A stretch of 64,000 nt of DNA from positions 52,589 to 116,588 of the forward strand of contig FQWG01000019.1 of assembly GCA_900129595.1 (NCBI GenBank). Direction: 5' to 3'. The DNA is from Flavobacterium frigidimaris. Its GTDB lineage: Bacteria; Bacteroidota; Bacteroidia; Flavobacteriales; Flavobacteriaceae. Made by a program: the position numbers and the translations under genes. Below the pieces are notes generated by a model. That model was not told the origin of the DNA, did not search any database, and was given only the letters and a program-made list of their open reading frames with translations. Numbering within the stretch: position 1 is the first letter of the stretch; each line of letters starts with the position of its first letter. This document shows positions 34,535 to 43,563 of this stretch, piece after piece.

Positions 34535-35809
34535 ATGACTTTTCAAAATACACGCGAATTCGCAAAACAACTGGATTCAGAAGATACTTTAAATCAATAT
34601 CAGGATCAATTTATTTTTCCAAAAGTAAATGACAAACGCGTTATCTATTTTACGGGCAACTCTTTAGGATTACAGCCTAAAAGAACAAAAGCCTATATTG
34701 ATGAAGTAATGAATGATTGGGCAGATCTTGCTGTCGAAGGCCATTTTTATGCTCAAAAACCATGGTGGGATTATCAGGAAAGATTTGCAGCACCTTTAAG
34801 TAAAATTGTAGGGGCTTTGCCATCAGAAGTTACGGTAATGAATACTTTGACGGTGAATCTGCATTTACTGATGGTTTCGTTTTATCAGCCAAAAGGAAAA
34901 CGTTATAAAATAATCTGTGAGGAAAAAGCATTTCCTTCGGATCAATATATGTTTCAGAGTCAGGTTCATTTTCATGGCTATAAAACAGAAGATGCGATTG
35001 TAGAGATCAAACGTCGTGAAGGCGAACACAATATTCGTCTGGAAGATGTTCTGGCAAAGATTGAAGAAGTTGGAGATGAACTGGCTTTAGTTTTAATTGG
35101 GGGAGTAAATTATTATACCGGACAAGTTTTCGATATTAAAACAATCACAGCTGCAGGTCATAAAGCCGGAGCAAAAGTAGGTTGGGATTTGGCCCACGCT
35201 GCCGGAAATATCAAACTGGAACTTCATGACTGGAACGTAGATTTTGCCGCCTGGTGCAGTTATAAATACATGAACTCTGGACCCGGAAATGCTTCCGGTT
35301 GTTTTGTGCACGAAAAACATCATAATAATCCTGATTTACCTCGATTTGCTGGTTGGTGGGGACATAATAAAGAACGCCGTTTCAAAATGGAGCCTAACTT
35401 TGATCCGGTTCACGGCGCTGATGGCTGGCAGATTAGTAATTTACCGGTGCTCTCTTTAGCACCCTATTTAGCCTCTGTAGAAATGTTTGCAGAGGTTGGT
35501 ATGGATGCCCTGATTAAAAAGAGAGATCATATTACGGCATATTTAGAATTTATTTTACATGAAATTGATAAAGAAGTAAAAGGAAATTTCGAAATCATTA
35601 CACCATCAAATCCAGAAGAAAGAGCATCGCAATTATCCGTTTTTTTACACGGAGAAGGAAGAAGTTTGTTCGATTACTTAATGAAAAACGGAGTAATTAC
35701 AGATTGGCGTGAACCAAACGTAATTCGTCTGGCACCAGTTCCGTTGTATTGTTCGTATGAAGATATGTACGACTTTGGACAAATCCTGAAAAAAGGAATT
35801 TTAGGATAA
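34535..35809 (+). CDS. kynU: Kynureninase
   Basis: A PLP enzyme cleaving 3-hydroxykynurenine (or kynurenine) to 3-hydroxyanthranilate (or anthranilate) and alanine, in Trp degradation and de novo NAD synthesis. In its 424 aa the PLP Lys lies in CSYKYMNSGPG (about 242-252), preceded by GWDLAHAAGNIKLELHDW. The N-terminus has YFTGNSLGLQPK (about 35-46). kmo, the preceding pathway step, is at 49.8 kb. The upstream TTG-18 nt-TATTTTTA (34488-34516) is a weak promoter candidate. Confidence 0.96.
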   Translation: MTFQNTREFAKQLDSEDTLNQYQDQFIFPKVNDKRVIYFTGNSLGLQPKRTKAYIDEVMNDWADLAVEGHFYAQKPWWDYQERFAAPLSKIVGALPSEVTVMNTLTVNLHLLMVSFYQPKGKRYKIICEEKAFPSDQYMFQSQVHFHGYKTEDAIVEIKRREGEHNIRLEDVLAKIEEVGDELALVLIGGVNYYTGQVFDIKTITAAGHKAGAKVGWDLAHAAGNIKLELHDWNVDFAAWCSYKYMNSGPGNASGCFVHEKHHNNPDLPRFAGWWGHNKERRFKMEPNFDPVHGADGWQISNLPVLSLAPYLASVEMFAEVGMDALIKKRDHITAYLEFILHEIDKEVKGNFEIITPSNPEERASQLSVFLHGEGRSLFDYLMKNGVITDWREPNVIRLAPVPLYCSYEDMYDFGQILKKGILG

Positions 35810-35816
35810 AGCTTAT

Positions 35817-35854
35817 AATCTCGCATTTTATCATAGAATGCGAGATTTTTTTTT
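35817..35854 (+). terminator. Terminator after kynU
   Basis: AATCTCGCATT (35817-35827) pairs perfectly with AATGCGAGATT (35837-35847), loop 9 nt, followed by seven T. The rest of the gap to 36077 contains degenerate repeats of AATCTGCTTAAATCTGCG type. Confidence 0.85.
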
Positions 35855-36077
35855 AAAAGTCAGTAACTTAAAAAACAATCTGCTTAAATCTGCGTGAAAC
35901 AAACATCCAGTCAATAAAAAAATCCGTTTAAATTTGCGTTTTGCTTTAGCAATCCGTTTCATCCGCGTTTATTTTTTTAACACAATCTTGAAATTCTATA
36001 ACCATTAACTTAAATCATGTAACTTCAGCAAAACAAATCTTCTTTAATTTGTAATGTAATAATTTAAAACTACAATC

Positions 36078-36524
36078 ATGAAAGCCTTATATATTTTATT
36101 CGCCGCTTTATCAATCGTTTCTTGTCAGAACCAGGGAAAAGAAGATATCAATAAAGCAAAACAAGCTAGCATTGATTCGATGAAAGTTGAAATTAATAGA
36201 CAAAGAGTTATTGATTCAATGAAGACAGAAATGGCAAAGATCAAAGAAGATCAAAAGGTAGAATCCCAAAAAGTGGAATCTCAAAAAGTGGTGGTCGTAC
36301 ATCAGCAACAAGCTGACGGAACTGCAACTACAACAACTACCAAAAAGAAAAAAGGATGGAGCGCTACTGCTAAAGGTGCTGTAATTGGTGCCGGAGTTGG
36401 TGCCGCAACCGGAGCGATTGTGAGTAAGAAAAAAGGAGAAGGCGCCATTATTGGTGGTTTAGCCGGTGCTGCTTTAGGAACCGGAACCGGTGCTGTTATC
36501 GATAGCAAAAAGAAAAATGAATAG
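36078..36524 (+). CDS. Glycine-zipper lipoprotein
   Basis: A 148-aa protein with a type II signal peptide ending SIVSC (Cys16). The mature part begins with a charged helical region containing near-repeats (IDSMKVEINRQRV, IDSMKTEMAK; VESQKVESQKV), probably coiled coil. A Thr/Lys-rich linker follows, then a glycine-zipper segment (about 95-140, GAVIGAGVGAATGAI and GAIIGGLAGAALGTG). Such proteins sit in the outer membrane or periplasm; the function is unknown. Confidence 0.78.
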   Translation: MKALYILFAALSIVSCQNQGKEDINKAKQASIDSMKVEINRQRVIDSMKTEMAKIKEDQKVESQKVESQKVVVVHQQQADGTATTTTTKKKKGWSATAKGAVIGAGVGAATGAIVSKKKGEGAIIGGLAGAALGTGTGAVIDSKKKNE

Positions 36525-36542
36525 ACTATTTTGATATAAATA

Positions 36543-36574
36543 AAAACCCCGATTTAAATCTAAATCGGGGTTTT
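36543..36574. terminator. Bidirectional terminator between convergent genes
   Basis: AAAACCCCGATTTA (36543-36556) and TAAATCGGGGTTTT (36561-36574) are perfect complements around a 4-nt loop. It lies between the plus-strand lipoprotein gene and the minus-strand 603-aa gene, with A and T tracts suitable for both directions. Confidence 0.85.
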
Positions 36575-36579
36575 GTGTT

Positions 36580-38391
36580 TTAAGCCAATTCTAAAATTGG
36601 AATCTTAATCTCATTCAATTCTGATTTATAAAAATCGAAATCCTTTCTCATTTTCGTTACATCATTTTTGAAGTATAAAGCAGGCGATAATAAATTTTGG
36701 TAATACTCAACTCCTTCCAGAATATTAGTTTTAAAAGTATTCCATTTTTTAAGTTGTGCATTAGTGATATCCCCTGAAATATTGTCGATTTCATTTCTAA
36801 AATAATCCACATACATTTTCAGTTCTTTTACAAATAAGTTTGGCCTGTTATCCGTCCTTAAAATCGATTTATTTCCATAAATATGACCAACCATATCAGA
36901 CAATGAAACTTCTTGGTCAAAATAGGCCATATTAGGCCCCGGGCAAATGATTACACCTTGTGCCTGACCTTTTATTTTAATATCGTTCTCTAAATACGAG
37001 GCATTCGCTAAACCTACACACAAACAAGATTTTTCAGTAATAGCAAATTTTGCTTTTTCGAAAGCCTGAGACGACATCGTATCTTTTGCATTTTCTAATT
37101 CCTCCAGTTTATGATCCTGAAATTTTTTCGATGCAGTACAAATTCCATGCGGATCATATTCTTTGCTAAGTGCCAAGAATTTTTTAGGACAGGAACTTCC
37201 GGCCTTATTTTGGTCTATTCTTTTTTGTCTTAGAATTTCATTTGTAGTTCCTCTCAAAGTGTTAAACGGAACTCCCAATGGCGAAATATGGCTTAGATAC
37301 AGATCCTTTTCTTTAGCATTCATTAATAATTCTCGGGTAGCTTTATCTACAGAAGTTGCTTCCGGAACCAATAAAAATGGCGATCCCCAACCAACAGAAT
37401 CTACTTTGTAATTTTCTAATAAAAATTCATGTTCTTCAGCAGTTCCTACGCCGCCCTGTACCGTTATTTTAAGAGGTAAAGGATTTTCAGGAGCGTAAAG
37501 TTGTTTTTGCTGTAATACTTTTGTCATCAGCTCGTGTGCAGATTGAACAAGCTGATCCTTTTTTTGTTTAAACTCTTCTAATATTGGTCCTAATAAAAGA
37601 CCGTCCGTAGCAAAAGCATGTCCACCGCAATTTAATCCTGATTCGATTCTGTATTCAGAAACCCAAAGTCCTTTTTTAGCTAAAAAATTACCCTGAATCA
37701 TCGCAGATCTGAAATCGCTGACTTTTAAGATGATTTTCTTCTTCAGCTCATTGTTAAGATTCGGAAAAAAATCTGAAAAATTCTCAAAATAGCTGAACAA
37801 TCTTGGATTCATTCCGGCAGAAAGTACAACAGATGATTCAAGATTACTGTTTGCAAAGCCTCTCAAAGCTGCATGAGCATCATTGAATTCGATGGGAAGC
37901 TGTTCGTTTTTTTCGAAATTATCTTTATCCAGTTTTGTCATAATATTGACATCGATTAAACCGGGAGAAAGATGTGATTCGATATAGTTTTGAATGTTTT
38001 CCTTAAAAGAAATTCCATCATCTAACAGGCTTTGAAAACCTTTTTTTATATCCGAAGTATTGGGTAACATCGCAATATAATTTTCAACGGCAGTTTTGCT
38101 TTCCATTAGTTCCGCTTTGAAACTGTCGAATTTTTCTTTTACAATTTTGTCAACCAAATTAAGATAAGAAGTTATTCTTTGTGCCCTGTAATCGTGAAAT
38201 TTCTGACTTATCTCTTCGTACGGAAGATTGAATTTTGTGCTATAAAAATTACGCATCTTTTCAATCAAATCGTCATCAGCTATAGAAACTACAGACGAAA
38301 TTCCATATTGCGCTACTCGAATTGGGCTGTCAATCGTATAGGCGAGTCCCATTACAGGAATATGAAAAGTGTGTAAAGGTGGCTTTGTCAT
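36580..38391 (-). CDS. Divergent nitronate monooxygenase-like protein, unknown function
   Basis: A 603-aa soluble protein I do not recognise as a named family. Three segments resemble FMN-dependent nitronate monooxygenases/2-nitropropane dioxygenases: the N-terminal IPVMGLAYTIDSPIRVAQYG (11-30); NCGGHAF (254-260), comparable to the active-site E-x-G-G-H; and KITVQGGVGTAEEHEF (308-323) followed by VGWGSPFLLVPEA (333-345), comparable to the FMN phosphate site. A long helical insert (about 60-170) and a C-terminal part with Cys401, Cys418, Cys456 and Cys458 are extra. An FMN TIM-barrel enzyme is my inference. It converges with the lipoprotein gene. Confidence 0.6.
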   Translation of the reverse strand: MTKPPLHTFHIPVMGLAYTIDSPIRVAQYGISSVVSIADDDLIEKMRNFYSTKFNLPYEEISQKFHDYRAQRITSYLNLVDKIVKEKFDSFKAELMESKTAVENYIAMLPNTSDIKKGFQSLLDDGISFKENIQNYIESHLSPGLIDVNIMTKLDKDNFEKNEQLPIEFNDAHAALRGFANSNLESSVVLSAGMNPRLFSYFENFSDFFPNLNNELKKKIILKVSDFRSAMIQGNFLAKKGLWVSEYRIESGLNCGGHAFATDGLLLGPILEEFKQKKDQLVQSAHELMTKVLQQKQLYAPENPLPLKITVQGGVGTAEEHEFLLENYKVDSVGWGSPFLLVPEATSVDKATRELLMNAKEKDLYLSHISPLGVPFNTLRGTTNEILRQKRIDQNKAGSSCPKKFLALSKEYDPHGICTASKKFQDHKLEELENAKDTMSSQAFEKAKFAITEKSCLCVGLANASYLENDIKIKGQAQGVIICPGPNMAYFDQEVSLSDMVGHIYGNKSILRTDNRPNLFVKELKMYVDYFRNEIDNISGDITNAQLKKWNTFKTNILEGVEYYQNLLSPALYFKNDVTKMRKDFDFYKSELNEIKIPILELA

Positions 38392-38499
38392 TTGTTTTTA
38401 AATTAAAAATAAAAGCAAATGTTGGAAAATTTATCCTTAAAAAAACTGATAATTATCAGGTTTTAAAATGATTGAAAAATATCATAGGAAAAAGTTTAT

Positions 38500-38566
38500 C
38501 ACAAATTACACAAATTTTTTACCGCACTGATTTAAAAATAATTTGTGAAAATTTGTGTAATTTGTG
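38500..38566. repeat. Perfect inverted repeat CACAAATTACACAAATTTT
   Basis: Nineteen-nt arms at 38500-38518 and 38548-38566 with a 29-nt loop, between two minus-strand genes. No T run is placed for termination on the minus strand. Confidence 0.65.
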
Positions 38567-38593
38567 GCTAAAAAAAACCGAAGTAAAAGATCA

Positions 38594-40150
38594 TTAAATC
38601 AAAATTTTCTTAAAAGACTCCGCTATACTTCTCCATAAAAAATTGTAAAATGATTTCTCCTGAATTCGTTCCAGTTCAACATCAGCTTTTTTGGTTTTGT
38701 CATCAGAATCATTTTTCAGCAGTAAATTAGCTACGGCTGATTTTAATTTTGCTTCTTTTTCAGGATGTTTCTTTTTGTATAGTTTTACTTTTAAATCTTC
38801 ATAATCCAGTGTTGCATTTCCTTTGGCGGAAGCATCATTTCCATAAAAATTAAAATGATATTTATTGAATTTTCCTGTAAACGTAGTATTGATGTAGGGT
38901 TTTGTAAACCTCTCCATCGCGGCCACATTAAAATTTGATATTGTTCCCTGAATATGAAAACTATCTTTGAGATCCAGCACATTAAAACGCCAGTCAACAT
39001 CAAGAGGTGATGTTTTCATAAAAACACAATTGACTTTGATCTTTACATCATCCATTTTTTTAAATCTAAAACCACTTTTAAGGTTGGTTACCTGCATATT
39101 AAAACGATCAAAATTTAAAATTCCCGGACCTTTCGAGAAATCAATTTCCTCCTCATAAACCAATTTTGATTTTAGAATTTGTATCGTATCTATCTGAAGT
39201 GGAAATTTAATTTTGCGCAATAAATGATTGTACAGGTATTTTTTGCTCAAATCATCTTTCGGTATTTTATTGCGATAAATATTAGCGTCAGCATGATTGG
39301 CAACAAGTGAATTGGCCTTAAAGAAAAATTGGTCATTCTTAAATCCCCAATCCATCTTTTCAATGTGTGCCGAATCTAGTTTAATGGTATAAATGTCTTT
39401 TTCTTTATCTAATCTTTTAACAAATTCTTTTCGGTTAAACTCCGGTAAATAAGAAAAATTCTTAACCTTCAGGAAATTATTTTCTGTGCTTATCTGACCA
39501 ATATTCATACGATAAAAGGCACTTGGTTTGTAATATAAGCTATCACATACCAAAACGTATTTTTTAAACCGCATTGGGATTTTTTCTTTCAGGGTTGCAT
39601 CCGTAAGTAAAATGCCTTCAAGCTTCAGCATGATTTTCTTAACGCTAAGAATTGGTTTGTCAGTATCTAATGAAACGACGTCGACTGTTCCTTCATTGAG
39701 ATAAATATTCGAAACGGCAACAATTTTTCGAAACGGTTCAAGGATTTCGTCTTTTATGCTTTTATTATTATTCAGAAGTTTTTCTCCTTTTTTGTATAAA
39801 ATCACACGAGGTTTATTGATAATAATACTTTCGGCCTGAATAATATCACGGAAAGCCAAATCCCAGATGTTAAAATGTTTAATTGTAATGGATTCTATTT
39901 TTGAGAAAAGTCCGTTTTTGCTGTCCTTAGGTTGGTTTTTAGGGCTTACTAATAATGTTGTAGCATTTATATTTCGAGAGATAAGCGAGACTTCAATTTT
40001 TTCGTAATGAATGTTGTATGCGGTTTTATTTTTCTCGTTTACAATTATGGGTAATTGTTTTTTGATCCAATAATTAAGACCAATATTGACTAAAATCACA
40101 AAAATGAAGACAGAAATTACACCGATCGCTATTTTTTTATAGATTGACAT
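38594..40150 (-). CDS. AsmA-like (DUF748-type) membrane-anchored protein
   Basis: A 518-aa protein with one N-terminal transmembrane anchor (about 7-28) and a long beta-rich periplasmic part with repeated elements of the form 'VxxSxxxxxxTTLLVSPKNQP' and 'IIIxKPRVILYKKG'. This is the pattern of AsmA/TamB/YhdP-related lipid-transport bridge proteins, but similarity is judged by architecture only. It ends with a charged helical tail. It is divergent from the penicillin acylase gene. Confidence 0.55.
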   Translation of the reverse strand: MSIYKKIAIGVISVFIFVILVNIGLNYWIKKQLPIIVNEKNKTAYNIHYEKIEVSLISRNINATTLLVSPKNQPKDSKNGLFSKIESITIKHFNIWDLAFRDIIQAESIIINKPRVILYKKGEKLLNNNKSIKDEILEPFRKIVAVSNIYLNEGTVDVVSLDTDKPILSVKKIMLKLEGILLTDATLKEKIPMRFKKYVLVCDSLYYKPSAFYRMNIGQISTENNFLKVKNFSYLPEFNRKEFVKRLDKEKDIYTIKLDSAHIEKMDWGFKNDQFFFKANSLVANHADANIYRNKIPKDDLSKKYLYNHLLRKIKFPLQIDTIQILKSKLVYEEEIDFSKGPGILNFDRFNMQVTNLKSGFRFKKMDDVKIKVNCVFMKTSPLDVDWRFNVLDLKDSFHIQGTISNFNVAAMERFTKPYINTTFTGKFNKYHFNFYGNDASAKGNATLDYEDLKVKLYKKKHPEKEAKLKSAVANLLLKNDSDDKTKKADVELERIQEKSFYNFLWRSIAESFKKILI

Positions 40151-40264
40151 TTATGATATTGGTTTTAAATACATAAATTTAGATTTTTAAAAGCGATGTT
40201 TTTTACACGATTACATCTTTAATTTACATCATTACCCAATCATTTACCCTTATGCTTTTTGAAT

Positions 40265-42655
40265 ATGAGAAAAATTAAAAAAATTCTGCTGGTTTTATTC
40301 GTACTGATTGTTATTGTTGGAGTAGGTTTATGTGCCTATATTTTTCATTTAAAACCCAAATACGAAGGTGAAATTCAACTGAAGAATCTCGACAAGGAAA
40401 CCACAGTTTATTTTGATGATTTTGGTGTTCCTCATATTTATGCTGATTCTGAAAAAGATGCTATGAAGGCTTTAGGTTATGTTCATGCTCAGGAAAGATT
40501 GTGGCAAATGGAATTACTTCGCCGAATTGCACCAGGGAGATTATCAGAAATCTTTGGATCTGTTGCGCTCAAAAATGATAAGTTTTTCTCCGGAATTGGT
40601 ATAGAAGAAGCCTCGGCAAAAGCCATAGCCAAATTAGACAAAAACAGTCAGAGCTACAAAATGGCAATGGCATATCTGGATGGTATTAATCAATATCTGG
40701 AGGAAGGAACAACGCCTATTGAGTTTACTCTGGTCGGGGTGAAAAAAGAAAAATTTACAATAAAAGACGTTTATAATATTTTTGGATACATGTCTTTTAG
40801 TTTTGCCATGGCGCAGAAAACAGATCCGTTATTGACTGATATCCGGAATAAATACGGTGCTGAATATTTGAAAGATTTAGGTATTGAAGGCGAATTTAAT
40901 ACTACACAGATCAAAAGCTCAAAAGAAAATATCGAAGAATATACAACGATTGCTAAATCTGTAGCAGCATTGTTGGATAATTCTCCAATTCCGCCATTTG
41001 TAGGAAGCAATAGCTGGGTGGCAGGACCAACAAAAACCAAAAGCGGAAAAGTAATTTTTGCCAATGACCCGCATATTGGTTTTTCGCAGCCGGCAACCTG
41101 GTACGAAGCGCATTTGATTACACCGGATTTTGAATTGTACGGTTGTTATCTGGCCGGAACTCCGTATCCGCTATTGGCACACAATCGTGATTATGCCTAC
41201 GGATTAACGATGTTCGAAAATGATGATATCGATTTTTATCAGGAAAAAAATAAAGAAGGTGATGAAAATCAATATCAAACGCCAACAGGTTTTGCAGCTT
41301 ACGAAACCAGAAAGAAAACGATCAAAGTAAAAGATACTGTAGATGTTGTCCTGACCTTAAAAACAAGCCGACACGGTCCAATTATGAATGATTTATTAGA
41401 TCGTCTCGATAAAAAAAATCCTATTGCGATGTCCTGGATTTATACCCAACAGCCCATACAGATTTTAGATGCTGTTTACGGACTTTCGCATGCTAAAAGC
41501 AAAGAAGATTTCAGGAAATCCGTTCAGCTGGTTGCTGCACCGGGATTGAATGTAATGTATGGTGATGCGAAAGGAAATGTGGCTTGGTGGGCAACAGGAA
41601 CACTTTATAAACACGATAAAGGAGTGAATTCGTTTTTTATTTTAGACGGTGCCAGTGGTAAAGATGATATCAAAGAATATCTTGATTTCTCGAAAAACCC
41701 GTCGGCAGAGAATCCAGAATGGGGTTATGTTTATTCTGCCAATAATCAGCCGGAAGCCATAGATGGCTATTTGTATCCGGGGTATTATTTGCCGGAAGAT
41801 CGTGCCAAAAGAATTTCAGCTTTAATGGATGCAAAATCAGATTGGGATAAAGAAGCAAGCAGTAAAATGATATTTGATAATACTTCCCCAATTGCTCCGG
41901 GTGTAGTTCAGAGTTTAATTTCGAATGTAAATACTGCTTCGCTTTCGCCAAAAGAAAAAGAAGTGATTGCAGTTTTACAATCATGGAAAGGAACAAACAA
42001 TCTGGAAGACGTTGCGCCAACAATTTATAACAAATGGGTTTATTTATATCTAAAAAATACTTTTGAAGATGAAATGGGGTCAGATAATTTTAATTTATTC
42101 CTGGGATTGTCTTTAGGAAAGCAGGTTATTGCCAGACAAATTGAAAATGAAAATTCAGTTTGGTGGGACAATATAAAAACCAAAAATGTAAAAGAAACCA
42201 GAAGTGAAATTGTTTCGAAATCATTTCATGAATCAGTTAAAGCGCTTCAGGAACAATTAGGAGATAAGGTTGCTGATTGGAATTGGGGAAAAGTGCATAC
42301 GGTAGAACATGAACATCCGTTAGGAAAAATAGCCGCTTTGCGTAAACTTTTTGATGTTGGGCCTTTTGCAGCTCCGGGATCAAATGAGGTGATAAACAAT
42401 CAATTCTTCGGACTTACGAATGAAGGTAAATATTATGTAAAAGGCGGGCCATCAACCAGAAGACTGGTTGATTTCTCAGACATCGAAAACAGCTGGAGCA
42501 TTTTACCAACCGGACAATCCGGAAATCCGTTCAGCAAACATTATGATGATCAGGCTGAAATGTACAATGCAGGGAAATTCAGAAAAATGAAATTGAACAA
42601 AGAAGAGATTCTCAAAACATCAACGAAATTGGTTTTTAAACCGGTGAAGAAGTAG
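40265..42655 (+). CDS. Penicillin acylase family (N-terminal nucleophile) hydrolase
   Basis: A 796-aa precursor with an N-terminal signal or anchor (about 7-26). Family blocks: FDDFGVPHIYADSEKDAMKALGYVHAQ in the alpha chain, and the autoprocessing site GSNSWVAGP, where Ser248 becomes the N-terminal nucleophile of the beta chain. The conserved Asn-rich block YGLTMFENDDIDFY follows. Typical reactions are amide hydrolysis of acylated beta-lactams or acyl-homoserine lactones; the substrate here is unknown. A TTG at 40259 is in frame, but the ATG at 40265 is preferred. Confidence 0.93.
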   Translation: MRKIKKILLVLFVLIVIVGVGLCAYIFHLKPKYEGEIQLKNLDKETTVYFDDFGVPHIYADSEKDAMKALGYVHAQERLWQMELLRRIAPGRLSEIFGSVALKNDKFFSGIGIEEASAKAIAKLDKNSQSYKMAMAYLDGINQYLEEGTTPIEFTLVGVKKEKFTIKDVYNIFGYMSFSFAMAQKTDPLLTDIRNKYGAEYLKDLGIEGEFNTTQIKSSKENIEEYTTIAKSVAALLDNSPIPPFVGSNSWVAGPTKTKSGKVIFANDPHIGFSQPATWYEAHLITPDFELYGCYLAGTPYPLLAHNRDYAYGLTMFENDDIDFYQEKNKEGDENQYQTPTGFAAYETRKKTIKVKDTVDVVLTLKTSRHGPIMNDLLDRLDKKNPIAMSWIYTQQPIQILDAVYGLSHAKSKEDFRKSVQLVAAPGLNVMYGDAKGNVAWWATGTLYKHDKGVNSFFILDGASGKDDIKEYLDFSKNPSAENPEWGYVYSANNQPEAIDGYLYPGYYLPEDRAKRISALMDAKSDWDKEASSKMIFDNTSPIAPGVVQSLISNVNTASLSPKEKEVIAVLQSWKGTNNLEDVAPTIYNKWVYLYLKNTFEDEMGSDNFNLFLGLSLGKQVIARQIENENSVWWDNIKTKNVKETRSEIVSKSFHESVKALQEQLGDKVADWNWGKVHTVEHEHPLGKIAALRKLFDVGPFAAPGSNEVINNQFFGLTNEGKYYVKGGPSTRRLVDFSDIENSWSILPTGQSGNPFSKHYDDQAEMYNAGKFRKMKLNKEEILKTSTKLVFKPVKK

Positions 42656-42702
42656 TTTTTTTGTTTCAGGTTTCAAGTTTCAGGTTCTTGGCTTGTGTAA
42701 TT

Positions 42703-42770
42703 TTACCGCAAAGAGCGCAAAGTTTTTTACGCAAAGATTCGCAAAGTTTTTTTGTGTTACTGCAAAGATT
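42703..42770. repeat. CGCAAAG repeat tract
   Basis: TTACCGCAAAGAGCGCAAAG followed by ACGCAAAG and TTCGCAAAG units, related to 7602-7704. It is flanked by GTTTCAGG repeats (42661-42691) and a CTTAG-type repeat (about 42817-42850). The 239-nt gap has no gene. Confidence 0.55.
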
Positions 42771-42894
42771 AACACCGTAACTAAGAAACCTTTGTCCCTT
42801 TGAGCTCTCTTTAGAAAAAACTTAGAACCTTAGCATCTCAGAACCTAAGAAAAAAAACTTTGCCCCTTTGAGCCTTTGGAACTTTGAACCTTCA

Positions 42895-43338
42895 TTATTT
42901 ATACTTTCCACGAACAATATCATTCGCGAAAATTTCCAGATTATAACCCAGGGCATGATTTGCAATCATGACGTTTGCAGTTTGATAAGCAGTATCTTGT
43001 TTGTAGGTTTTTAAAAGCGTTTCTAATTCTACTTCGTTATAAAATGCGAACATATTATAAACGGCATCCCTGAAGTTTTTATAATTAATGCTTTCCGTTA
43101 TTTCCACTGTTTTTTGGTCATTCCATTTTTCTTGAAGAGCGGCTTCGTTTATGGTTTCCAGACAGAAATCGATAACGTAGTTTTTGTAACGGGCTGCGTC
43201 GACAATTTTATCAATTATAATTTTATTCTGCTGAGTAGGCATTGGAACTGCTTGGGCAGTGGTTTGAGAATTACAAAGGGTTGGAATAAACAAACATAGT
43301 AATACAACTAAAAGAGATTGCTTCTTTAATTTTTTCAT
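42895..43338 (-). CDS. Secreted hypothetical protein
   Basis: A 147-aa protein with a clear signal peptide (about 1-26, MKKLKKQSLLVVLLCLFIPT, cleavage near CNSQ). The mature part is mostly helical (DKIVDAARYKNYVIDFC, FRDAVYNMFAFYNEVELETL). I recognise no family. Confidence 0.65.
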   Translation of the reverse strand: MKKLKKQSLLVVLLCLFIPTLCNSQTTAQAVPMPTQQNKIIIDKIVDAARYKNYVIDFCLETINEAALQEKWNDQKTVEITESINYKNFRDAVYNMFAFYNEVELETLLKTYKQDTAYQTANVMIANHALGYNLEIFANDIVRGKYK

Positions 43339-43469
43339 AGGTTAAATAAAAAATGTTTACAGCTTGAAAAGTTGTAAATCAGGTTGATTTGGGATTTTGA
43401 TATTCTTATTTTGGGCAGGGCTAAAATAGTTTTTTTCTACTAAATATGAAATGGAAAACATTTTTCAGA

Positions 43470-43516
43470 TAAAAAAAACTCTGATAGTTTCGGTTTTAAA
43501 CCAGAACTATCAGAGT
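43470..43516 (-). terminator. Terminator for the minus-strand serine hydrolase gene
   Basis: On the minus strand ACTCTGATAGTT (43516-43505) pairs with AACTATCAGAGT (43489-43478), with an inner GGTTT/AAACC pairing, then eight T (43478-43471). It lies 48 nt past the stop codon of the gene at 43564. Confidence 0.85.
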
Positions 43517-43563
43517 GGGTAAGATAAAGATTATCGCTGTTACGCGCTTGCTTTTTTTAGCTG

